From assembly GCF_011947195.1 (NCBI RefSeq), contig NZ_JAATVY010000014.1, positions 1 through 64,000 of the forward strand: a stretch of DNA of 64,000 nt, given 5' to 3'. Shown one piece after another: positions 8,627 through 16,494 of the stretch; position 1 is the first letter of the stretch; each line of letters starts with the position of its first letter. Both the position numbers and the translations under genes were made by a program. The stretch is from Planosporangium thailandense (lineage in GTDB: Bacteria > Actinomycetota > Actinomycetes > Mycobacteriales > Micromonosporaceae). Below the pieces are notes generated by a model, which was given only the letters and a program-made list of their open reading frames with translations, had not been told where the DNA came from and searched no databases.

Positions 8627-10387
8627 GTGCTGGAGGAACTCCGCATCACCGGACTCGGCGTCATCGAAGATGCCACCCTTCCCCTCGGTCCCGGCCTGAC
8701 GGTCATCACCGGCGAGACGGGTGCGGGCAAGACGATGGTCGTCACGAGCCTCGGCCTGCTCTTCGGCGGCCGGGCCGATGCCGGCCGGGTGCGTGCCGAC
8801 CGTGGGCGGGCCGTCGTCGAGGGGCGGCTGCGGATGACCGGCGACTCGGGTAAGGCCGTGCTGGCGCGGGTGTCCGAGGCCGGCGCCGAGGCTGACGAGG
8901 ACGGGACGCTGCTGTTGAGCCGCACCGTCACCAGCGAGGGCCGGTCCCGGGCGCACGTCGGTGGCCGTTCCGTGCCGGTCTCCGTGCTCGGCGAGGTCGG
9001 CGAGCACGTGGTGGCGGTGCACGGCCAGTCCGACCAGCTGCGACTACTGCGCCCGGCCGAGCAGCGCGCCGCACTGGACCGGTTCGCCGGCCCGCAGCAC
9101 GAGAAACTGCTGGCCGGTTTCCAGGAGCTGTACGCGCGGTGGCGGCGCGTGGAGGACGACCTGGCCGACCGCCGTCGCAACGCGCGCGAGCGCAACCAGG
9201 AGGCCGACCTGCTCCGCCTGGGGCTCGACGAGATCACCCGGGTGGATCCGCAGCCGGGCGAGGACGAGGCGCTCCGCGAGGAGGCGCAACGCCTGGAGCA
9301 CGCGGAGGGGCTGCGGGTCGCGGCGCAGCTGGCGCATCAGGCGATCGCGGGTGGCCCGGACGCCGGCGCCGACGAGGCGCCCGACGCGGTCGGCATGCTG
9401 GGCGTCGCCAGGAACACGTTGATCGCGCAGGCGGATGTCGACCGGAGCCTCGGTGATCTCGCCGACCGGCTGAGCGAGGCCGCGGCGCTGGTGACCGACG
9501 TGGCGGCGGAGCTTTCCAGCTACCTCGACGGGTTGGACGCGGACCCGGCGCGGCTGGAAGCGGTGTACGAGCGGCGTGCGGCGTTGAAGGCGCTGACCCG
9601 CAAGTACGCCGAGGACATCGACGGGGTGATCGCCTGGGCCGACCGGGCCCGCTCCCGCCTCGCCGAGCTGGACACCTCCGACGAGCTGCTCGACGAGCTC
9701 GACCGCGAGCGCCGGCGGCTGGCCGGGGAGGTCGCCGAGCTGGCGCAGCTGGTGTCGGCGGCGCGGCGGGAGGCTGCCGGTCGGTTCTCGGAGAAGGTCA
9801 CTGTGGAGCTGGCGGGTCTGGCGATGCCGCACGCCCGGGTCGAGGTCGTCGTGTCGCCCAAGCCGGCCGGCCGGGGCGAGCCGACGCTGGAGGTGGCGGG
9901 CACGCCGACCGGTGTGGGCAGCGACGGAGCCGACGAGGTCGAGCTGCGCCTGCACGCCCATCCGGGCGCGCCCGCGCTGCCGCTGCAGCGGGGTGCCTCC
10001 GGCGGTGAGCTGTCGCGGGTGATGCTGGCCATCGAGGTGGTCTTCGCCGGTGTCGGCGGGCCTCCGACGCTGGTCTTCGACGAGGTCGACGCGGGAGTCG
10101 GCGGGCGCGCGGCGGTGGAGATCGGCCGGCGCCTCGCCCGGTTGGCCCGCGGCCATCAGGTGCTCGTCGTGACCCACCTGCCGCAGGTGGCGGCGTTCGC
10201 CGATCGTCACCTGGTCGTCGCCAAGGACACCGGTGGTGCGGTGACCACGAGCGGCGTCCGGCTGGTCGAGGACACCGAGCGGGCCAGGGAGCTGGCGCGC
10301 ATGTTGGCCGGGCTGCCCGACTCCGACCTGGGTATCGCGCACGCGGAGGAGCTCCTGGCGGTCGCCGGCCGCGAGAAGCAGCGTTGA
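8627..10387 (+). CDS. recN: DNA repair protein RecN
   Basis: A 586-residue SMC-like ATPase used in double-strand-break repair. The Walker A GETGAGKT (29-36), long central coiled coils, ABC signature RGASGGELSR and Walker B TLVFDEVDAGVGG are all intact. The GTG at 8627 gives the standard N terminus MLEELRITGLGVIE; TTG at 8621 is an alternative two codons upstream. The promoter geometry favours the GTG as a leaderless start. Damage-inducible expression is inferred from the PafBC-type promoter. Confidence 0.95.
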   Translation: MLEELRITGLGVIEDATLPLGPGLTVITGETGAGKTMVVTSLGLLFGGRADAGRVRADRGRAVVEGRLRMTGDSGKAVLARVSEAGAEADEDGTLLLSRTVTSEGRSRAHVGGRSVPVSVLGEVGEHVVAVHGQSDQLRLLRPAEQRAALDRFAGPQHEKLLAGFQELYARWRRVEDDLADRRRNARERNQEADLLRLGLDEITRVDPQPGEDEALREEAQRLEHAEGLRVAAQLAHQAIAGGPDAGADEAPDAVGMLGVARNTLIAQADVDRSLGDLADRLSEAAALVTDVAAELSSYLDGLDADPARLEAVYERRAALKALTRKYAEDIDGVIAWADRARSRLAELDTSDELLDELDRERRRLAGEVAELAQLVSAARREAAGRFSEKVTVELAGLAMPHARVEVVVSPKPAGRGEPTLEVAGTPTGVGSDGADEVELRLHAHPGAPALPLQRGASGGELSRVMLAIEVVFAGVGGPPTLVFDEVDAGVGGRAAVEIGRRLARLARGHQVLVVTHLPQVAAFADRHLVVAKDTGGAVTTSGVRLVEDTERARELARMLAGLPDSDLGIAHAEELLAVAGREKQR

Positions 10388-10390
10388 CGG

Positions 10391-10462
10391 TCACGTGATC
10401 GTGGATCTTCGGGGTGTGACACCCGTATGCGATGTCACACTCCCCGGGTCTGTGACGGTCAC
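10391..10462. promoter_or_regulatory. Cluster of palindromes between recN and steA
   Basis: Three dyads lie in 72 bp: TCACGTGA (10391-10398), GTGTGACA-N11-TGTCACAC (10414-10421 with 10433-10440) and GTGAC-G-GTCAC (10452-10462). All contain a GTGAC/GTCAC half-site. They could be operators for one dimeric regulator controlling steA, although a role at the recN 3' end is possible. The rest of the 10388-10610 gap shows no gene. Confidence 0.45.
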
Positions 10463-10610
10463 GGTGCCGCGGAGGCCCTGTGACGGAGCACGTCGGAGGC
10501 GACCTTGAGCACCAGAAAGCGCGAAAACGGGCCTTTTGTGCATCTTTAGCGCCCGCGCTCGCGCATGTCGCGCCCGCCCAGCGGGTATCGGCATGCCAGG
10601 ATGGGTGGCG

Positions 10611-11783
10611 ATGCGACTGCCAACGTTGCGTCGGACCCGGCCTGCCGAGCCGGGTGTTATCTCCGGCGCGGTGCGACTCGATCGGCGTACCAAGCGACTC
10701 GTCGGCCGGCTGCGGCCCGGCGAGATCGCAGTGATCGACCATGTCGACCTGGACCGGGTCGCGGCCGATTCACTTGTCGCGGCCGGTGTTGCGGCCGTCC
10801 TCAACGCGAAGCCGTCGGTATCCGGCCGATACCCCAACCTCGGCCCCGAGGTGCTCGTCTCGGCCGGCATCCCGCTCGTCGATGACCTCGGCGAGGAGCT
10901 GTTCGACCGGCTTCGCGAAGGCGACGAGGTCCGCATCGAGGGTGACAGCGTCTTCTGCGACGGCAATCTGGTGGCGCAGGGGCAACGGCAGGACTCCGAG
11001 ACGGTCGCGCAGGCCATGGCCGACGCCCGCGAGGGCCTGTCGGTGCAGCTCGAGGCGTTCGCCGCCAACACCATGGAGTACCTCAAGCAGGAGCGCGACC
11101 TGCTGCTCGACGGTGTCGGCGTGCCCGACGTCGAGACGAAGATCGCCGGCCGGCACTGCCTCATCGTGGTCCGCGGCTACGACTACAAGGCCGACCTGGA
11201 CGTGCTGCGGCCGTACATCCGGGAGTACAAGCCGGTCCTGATCGGGGTCGACGGCGGCGCTGACGCGCTGGTCGAAGCCGGTTACACGCCCGACATGATC
11301 GTCGGCGACATGGACTCGGTCTCCGACGACGTGCTGCGCTGCGGCGCCGAGATCGTTGTGCACGCCTACCCGGACGGCCGGGCGCCGGGCCTCGCCCGGG
11401 TGCACCAGCTCGGACTGCCGGCCACGCCGTTCCCCGCCGCCGCGACGAGCGAGGACATCGCGATGCTGATCGCCGATGAGAAGGGCGCGTCGCTGATCGT
11501 GGCGGTCGGCACCCACGCCACCCTGGTGGAGTTTCTCGACAAGGGCCGCGGCGGCATGGCCTCGACGTTCCTGACCCGGCTCAAGGTGGGCGGCAAGCTG
11601 GTCGACGCCAAGGGCGTCAGCCGCCTGTACCGGCAGAGCATGTCCGGCTCGTCGCTGCTCCTGCTGGTGCTGTCGGCGATCGCGGCGATGGCCTCCGCCA
11701 TGGCGGTCACCACCGTGGGCAAGGCGTACCTCGGGGTGGTCGCCGAGTGGTGGGACAATCTGTTGTTCTCGATTTTCTCCTGA
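10611..11783 (+). CDS. steA: Putative cytokinetic ring protein SteA
   Basis: A 390-residue SteA family protein. Residues about 180-330 resemble a thiamine-pyrophosphokinase-like fold (GVDGGADALVEAGY, DMIVGDMDSVSDD), and the C terminus has a transmembrane segment (LLLLVLSAIAAMASAMAV). In Corynebacterium SteA and SteB are linked to septation and cell-wall integrity. The ATG at 10611 with AGGATGGG upstream is preferred over an in-frame extension that looks non-coding. SteB follows 18 bp downstream. Confidence 0.85.
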   Translation: MRLPTLRRTRPAEPGVISGAVRLDRRTKRLVGRLRPGEIAVIDHVDLDRVAADSLVAAGVAAVLNAKPSVSGRYPNLGPEVLVSAGIPLVDDLGEELFDRLREGDEVRIEGDSVFCDGNLVAQGQRQDSETVAQAMADAREGLSVQLEAFAANTMEYLKQERDLLLDGVGVPDVETKIAGRHCLIVVRGYDYKADLDVLRPYIREYKPVLIGVDGGADALVEAGYTPDMIVGDMDSVSDDVLRCGAEIVVHAYPDGRAPGLARVHQLGLPATPFPAAATSEDIAMLIADEKGASLIVAVGTHATLVEFLDKGRGGMASTFLTRLKVGGKLVDAKGVSRLYRQSMSGSSLLLLVLSAIAAMASAMAVTTVGKAYLGVVAEWWDNLLFSIFS

Positions 11784-11801
11784 CCGAAGGTTTGCGACCC
11801 T

Positions 11802-12755
11802 GTGATCAATTTCCGGTACCACGTGGTTTCGCTGACCGCCGTCTTCCTCGCGTTGGCGATCGGCCTCGTCGTCGGCACGGCGGCGCTCAACGGCCCCGCC
11901 GCGGACGCCCTCCAGGAGCAGGTCACCGGCATCGGCAAGCAGAACCAGCAGCTGCGTGACCAGGTCAACCACCTCAAGGCCGACGCGAACACCCAGGAGC
12001 AGTTCGCCGCGCAGGCCGCGCCCATCATGCTGGCCGACAAGCTGCGCAACCGCCGCGTCCTGGTGGTGTCGCTGCCGTCGGCCAGCAAGTACGTCAAGGA
12101 CGTGGTCGACACGCTCCAGGTCGGGGGTGCCAAGATCTCCGCTCAGATCGAGATCGAGGACAAGTTCACCGACTCGGCGAACAACGCGCAGTTGCTGGAC
12201 CTTGCCACGATCACCCGGCCGGTGAGCGTCAGCGAGCCCGCGTCGCCGAGCACCGACGGCGTGCAGGCGTCGACCTCGCTGCTCGCCGCGGTCCTGCTCG
12301 ACCGCCCGGCCGGCCAGGCCGCGATCCCCGACGACCAGCGCCGCACCGTGCTCAGCGCGTACACGTCGGGCGGGTGGATCATCGCGACCGGCACACCGTC
12401 CGGGCCCGCGGACGCGGTGGTCATGCTCACCGGCGCGCCGTATGTCGACCACGACGCGGCCAAGCGCAACGCGGCCGTGGTCAACATCGCCGACGGGCTC
12501 GGCCGCGCCGGGCATCTCGTCCTCGCCAGCGACGGGGTCGGCTCCGACGGCAACGCGGTCACGGCGATCCGGCGGGATCCCACGCTGACCAAGACCATCT
12601 CGACCGTCGACAACGTCGCCACGCCGCAGGGGCGGGTCATCGCCGCGCTGGCCCTCGCCGAGCAGATCACCGGCGGCGCCGGCCACTACGGCATCGGGGA
12701 CGGGGCGACGGCGCTGATGCCGAAGCCGGCGGCGAGCAAGTCCAGTGGCTCGTAG
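11802..12755 (+). CDS. steB: SteB / MctB-family membrane-anchored protein
   Basis: A 317-residue protein of the family annotated as copper transporter MctB in mycobacteria and SteB in corynebacteria. One N-terminal transmembrane segment ([22 protein letters not shown]) precedes a coiled coil (residues about 35-65) and an extracytoplasmic alpha/beta domain. The GTG start (MINFRYH) is typical of the family. Its pairing with SteA favours the cell-division role over copper transport. The next gene starts 11 bp before its stop. Confidence 0.85.
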   Translation: MINFRYHVVSLTAVFLALAIGLVVGTAALNGPAADALQEQVTGIGKQNQQLRDQVNHLKADANTQEQFAAQAAPIMLADKLRNRRVLVVSLPSASKYVKDVVDTLQVGGAKISAQIEIEDKFTDSANNAQLLDLATITRPVSVSEPASPSTDGVQASTSLLAAVLLDRPAGQAAIPDDQRRTVLSAYTSGGWIIATGTPSGPADAVVMLTGAPYVDHDAAKRNAAVVNIADGLGRAGHLVLASDGVGSDGNAVTAIRRDPTLTKTISTVDNVATPQGRVIAALALAEQITGGAGHYGIGDGATALMPKPAASKSSGS

Positions 12756-13587
12756 CCTCGTGCGGCGACTGCTGGTCGCCGGGGTCGGCGCGCTCGTGTC
12801 CCGCCAGGCGCTCACCCTGGTCGCCACGAGCGTGCACCCGGCGCCGCTGGCCCGTACGAACTTTCGGGGCCGGCCCGTCACGCTCGCCGGCGGCCCGGCG
12901 CTGGCGCTCGGGGCGACCATCGCGGCCGCCCTCGGCTCCGGCCGCGGGCGGGTACGGGTCGCAGCGGTCGTTTCCGGCCTCGGCGCGGGCGCGGTGGGCA
13001 CCTACGACGATCTCGTCGGCACCCGCCCGGGACAGCAGGCGAAGGGGTTCTCCGGTCACCTCCGTGCCCTGGCCGAGGGGCGGGTGACCAGCGGACTGGT
13101 CAAGATCGCCGGAGTGGGCGCCAGCGCCCTGGCGGCCGCGGCGCTCCTGGAGGCCGACCGCCCGGCCGGCCGGCGGGTGCTCGACATCGGGCTGTCGGCC
13201 GGGGTCATCGCCGGGACCGCCAACCTGATCAACCTGCTCGATCTGCGGCCCGGCCGGGCCATCAAGGCGGGGCTGCTCCTCGGCGCGCCCGTGGCAGCGG
13301 GCGGCGGCCCGGCCGGGGGAGTCGCGGCCGGCGCGGTCGGCGCCGCGGCCGGACTGCTGCCCGCCGACCTCGGCGAAACGATCATGCTCGGCGACGCCGG
13401 CGCGAACGCGCTCGGCGCCCTCCTGGGCACCGCGATGGCCGCCCGTACCGGACCGCTCGGGCGGGCCGCGCTGCTGGCCGGCATCGCCGCGCTCACCGCC
13501 GCGAGCGAGAAGGTCAGCTTCACCCAGGTCATCGACCGCACCCCGGTGCTGCGCGACTTGGACGCGCTGGGCCGGCGGACGGACTGA
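12745..13587 (+). CDS. MraY/WecA-like polyprenyl-phosphate sugar-phosphate transferase
   Basis: A 280-residue, very hydrophobic protein. Three blocks match the glycosyltransferase-4 (MraY/WecA) superfamily: GTYDDLVG (Asp pair), [13 protein letters not shown] in place of the usual N-x2-N-x2-DG-x2-G loop, and [14 protein letters not shown] in place of GD-x-GS-x3-G. It is shorter than MraY (about 320-360). It probably transfers a sugar-1-phosphate to a polyprenyl phosphate, but the altered loops leave activity uncertain. It lies between SteB and a MurJ-like flippase. Confidence 0.65.
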   Translation: MARSLVRRLLVAGVGALVSRQALTLVATSVHPAPLARTNFRGRPVTLAGGPALALGATIAAALGSGRGRVRVAAVVSGLGAGAVGTYDDLVGTRPGQQAKGFSGHLRALAEGRVTSGLVKIAGVGASALAAAALLEADRPAGRRVLDIGLSAGVIAGTANLINLLDLRPGRAIKAGLLLGAPVAAGGGPAGGVAAGAVGAAAGLLPADLGETIMLGDAGANALGALLGTAMAARTGPLGRAALLAGIAALTAASEKVSFTQVIDRTPVLRDLDALGRRTD

Positions 13588-13603
13588 AGGCCGGCGCGCG
13601 GAG

Positions 13604-15316
13604 GTGTCCGAGACCACCGATGTGCCCCACTCCACCGACGTGCCCGGAGTGAGCGGCGTGGACGCCGCACCCGGGCGGGGGCCGCGGGCCACCCGGCTGG
13701 CCGGTGCCGCCCTGCTCATCGCGGTGCTCACCGTCGCCGCCCGGTTGGCCGGCTTCGCGCGGACGCTGGTGTTCGTCCACGCCGTCGGCGACCGCGACCT
13801 CGGCGACATCTACCAGAGCGCCAACACCGTCCCGAACATCATCTACGAGATCGTGGCCGGCGGCGCCCTGGCCAGCCTGGTGGTGCCGATGCTGGCCGGC
13901 GCGGTCGCCCGCGGTGACCGGCGGGCCGTCGGCGCGACCACCTCGGCGCTGCTGACCTGGGTGCTCACCATCCTGGTGCCGATGGCGGTGCTCGTCGGGT
14001 TCGCCGCGACGCCGATCGTGCACCTGCTCGATCCGCACGCGGACGTGCGGGTCGCCGCCGTCGGCGCCGACATGCTGCGGGTGTTCGCGCCGCAACTGCC
14101 GCTGTACGGCGTCGGGATCGTGCTGACCGGCGTGCTCCAGGCGCACCGGCGCTTCGCCTGGCCGGTGCTCGCCCCGCTGCTGTCGAGCGTGACCGTGATG
14201 GGGGCGTACGCGTGCTTCGCGGTGGTGGCCGGCAGCCGCCCTGACGTCGTACACGTCAGCGCCACCGGCATAGCGGTGCTGTCGGTGGGCACCACGCTCG
14301 GCGTGGTGGTGCTGTCGCTGTCCCTGCTGATTCCGCTGCGGGGCCTGCGACTGCGGCTGCGCCCGACGTACTCGTTCGCGCACGCCTCGGCCACTCAGGT
14401 GCGGCGCCTCGCCGCCGCCGGCGCGGTCACCGTCGCCGCCCAGCAGTTGACCGTCGCCCTCACGATCGTGCTCGCCAACGGCGGCACCGAGGGCACGCTG
14501 GTGCAGTTCACGCTGGCACAGACGGTCTATCTGCTGCCCTGGGCGGTCCTCGCGCTGCCGATCGCCACGTCGGCGTACCCGGCGCTGGCGGAGGCGGCGG
14601 CGCGCGACGACCGGCGGGCGTACGGGGCGACCCTCGCCGGCGCGACCCGGGCCGTGGTGCTGCTGAGCTGCCTCGGCGCGGCGGCGCTCGCCGCGGCCGC
14701 CCCGCCGCTGGCGTGGACGCTCGCCCGCCACACCTTGAGCCCGGCCCACGTCGCCGCCGGCATCGCCGGGCTCGCGCCCGGCCTGCTCGGGTACGGCCTG
14801 TTCGCGCTGCTGTCGCGGGCGCTGTACGCGCGCGGCGACACCCCGCACGCCGCGGCCGCGACGGCCGTCGGCTGGGCCGGGGTCGCCGCCGCGTCGCTTG
14901 CCCTGTCCGCCGCGCTGCCCGGTACCGGCCGGGTGGCCGCCCTGGCCGTCGCGAACTCCGCCGGCATGCTGCTGCTCGGCGCGCTGCTGCTCGTCCTTGT
15001 CGCGCGGCGGGCCGGCCGGGAGGCGGTGGCGGGGCTGGCCCGGACCCTGTGCGTCGCCGTCGTCGCCGGGGTCGTCGCCGCCGCCGCGGGCGTGGTGGCG
15101 CGCCGGCTGGTGTGGGGCGACGCCACCCCGGGTGTCGCCGGGGCGGTCGGACAGGGCATGCTGTCCGGTGCCGTGGTGGTGGCGGCTTTCCTCGGTATGG
15201 CGTACGCCCTGGACCGCCGCGACGTCCGCCCGCTGCTCGCCCGGTCGGCGGGCCGGGTGGCCCGCGTCGCCGGCCGGGTGCCCCGGCACCGCACCTCGCG
15301 GCCGGTCGACAGGTGA
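13604..15316 (+). CDS. MurJ/MviN-like lipid-linked precursor flippase
   Basis: A 570-residue polytopic membrane protein of the MOP superfamily with about 14 predicted membrane segments. The family signature is visible near residues 45-85 (AARLAGFARTLVF, then YQSANTVPNIIYEIVAGGAL). MurJ relatives flip lipid II or other polyprenyl-linked glycans across the membrane. Actinobacteria have a canonical MurJ elsewhere, so this may serve another lipid-linked sugar made by the neighbouring transferase and GT4 enzyme. The start is uncertain; GTG codons at 13604 or 13622 would both serve. Confidence 0.85.
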   Translation: MSETTDVPHSTDVPGVSGVDAAPGRGPRATRLAGAALLIAVLTVAARLAGFARTLVFVHAVGDRDLGDIYQSANTVPNIIYEIVAGGALASLVVPMLAGAVARGDRRAVGATTSALLTWVLTILVPMAVLVGFAATPIVHLLDPHADVRVAAVGADMLRVFAPQLPLYGVGIVLTGVLQAHRRFAWPVLAPLLSSVTVMGAYACFAVVAGSRPDVVHVSATGIAVLSVGTTLGVVVLSLSLLIPLRGLRLRLRPTYSFAHASATQVRRLAAAGAVTVAAQQLTVALTIVLANGGTEGTLVQFTLAQTVYLLPWAVLALPIATSAYPALAEAAARDDRRAYGATLAGATRAVVLLSCLGAAALAAAAPPLAWTLARHTLSPAHVAAGIAGLAPGLLGYGLFALLSRALYARGDTPHAAAATAVGWAGVAAASLALSAALPGTGRVAALAVANSAGMLLLGALLLVLVARRAGREAVAGLARTLCVAVVAGVVAAAAGVVARRLVWGDATPGVAGAVGQGMLSGAVVVAAFLGMAYALDRRDVRPLLARSAGRVARVAGRVPRHRTSRPVDR

Positions 15317-15333
15317 CACGGGAGGTCTGGGAA

Positions 15334-16494
15334 GTGAGCGAGCGTCGGGTGGCGGACGCCGCGAGCGGTGCTGAACCGCGCTGGCGCGTCGCGCTCGTGC
15401 TCGCGTCGAGCACCGGCGGGATCGGCCGGCACGTCGCGTCGCTGGCCGGTGGACTGGTCGGGGTGGGCGCTGAGGTCACCGTGTGCGGCCCGGCGGAAAC
15501 CGACCGCCAGTTCGCCTTCACCGCGGCGGGCGCGCGTTTCGTGCCCGTGGAGATCCCCGCGTCCCCGCAGCCCCGGGACGCCGCCGCCGTCCGCGCGCTG
15601 CGGCGCAGCCTGCGGGCGGCCGCGCCGGATGTCGTACACGCGCACGGCCTGCGTGCCGGGCTGGTCGCCGCGCTGGCCCGACCGGCCGGCTGCCCCCTCG
15701 TGGTCACCTGGCACAACCAGGTGCTGGCACAGGGCGTGCGCGGGCGGGTGTACCGCCAGCTGGAGGGGTACGTCGCCCGCGCCGCCGACGTGACGCTCGG
15801 CGCGTCGACCGACCTGGTCAACCGCGCGGTGGCGCTCGGCGCCCGCGACGCCCGCCTGGGTGCCGTCGCCGCGCCGGACCTCGCCCCGGCCACCCGGTCG
15901 GTCGACGAGGTACGCGAGGAGTTCGGCATCGCCGCGGACCGGCCGCTGGTGCTGTCCGTGGGCCGGCTGCACCCGCAGAAGGGGTACGACGTGCTGGTCG
16001 CCGCCGCGTCCCGGTGGCGTACGTGCCGGCCGGCCCCGGCGGTGGTGGTCGCGGGCAGCGGTCCCGCGTACATGAGCCTCGCCGCCCAGATCTCCCAGCA
16101 GCGGGCGCCGGTGCTCCTCGCCGGGCACCGCACCGACGTGCCCGACCTGCTCGCGGCCGCGGACCTCGCCGTCGTGACCAGCGTCTGGGAAGCGCGTCAG
16201 CTCTTCGCCCAGGAGGCGATGCGGGCGGGCACGCCGCTGGTCGCCACCTCGGTGGGCGGCCTTCCCGAGCTCGTCGGTGACGCCGCGCTGCTGGTGCCGC
16301 CGGGGGACGTCGACGCGCTCGACGAAGCGGTACGGTTGCTGCTGGATGATCGGCAACTTCGGGCCGAGTACGGCCGGCGAGGCGCCGAGCGGGCGGCGAC
16401 CTGGCCCACCGAGGCGGACACGCTGGCCCAGGTCTGCGCGGTGTACGACGAGGTCACCGAACGGGTACGTGGAGCCAGCCAGGAGGCGCGTTGA
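15334..16494 (+). CDS. GT4-family glycosyltransferase
   Basis: A 386-residue GT-B fold retaining glycosyltransferase. Residues about 20-60 show the acceptor-side start (LVLASSTGGIGRHVASLAGG). The donor-binding half contains SVGRLHPQKGYDVLV, and EARQLFAQEAMRAGTPLVAT corresponds to the EX7E motif region. The GTG at 15334 is chosen for the GGAGGT 8 bases upstream. It is tightly linked to the flippase (17 bp) and overlaps the next gene, so it probably glycosylates the same lipid-linked product. Donor and acceptor are not deducible. Confidence 0.85.
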   Translation: MSERRVADAASGAEPRWRVALVLASSTGGIGRHVASLAGGLVGVGAEVTVCGPAETDRQFAFTAAGARFVPVEIPASPQPRDAAAVRALRRSLRAAAPDVVHAHGLRAGLVAALARPAGCPLVVTWHNQVLAQGVRGRVYRQLEGYVARAADVTLGASTDLVNRAVALGARDARLGAVAAPDLAPATRSVDEVREEFGIAADRPLVLSVGRLHPQKGYDVLVAAASRWRTCRPAPAVVVAGSGPAYMSLAAQISQQRAPVLLAGHRTDVPDLLAAADLAVVTSVWEARQLFAQEAMRAGTPLVATSVGGLPELVGDAALLVPPGDVDALDEAVRLLLDDRQLRAEYGRRGAERAATWPTEADTLAQVCAVYDEVTERVRGASQEAR

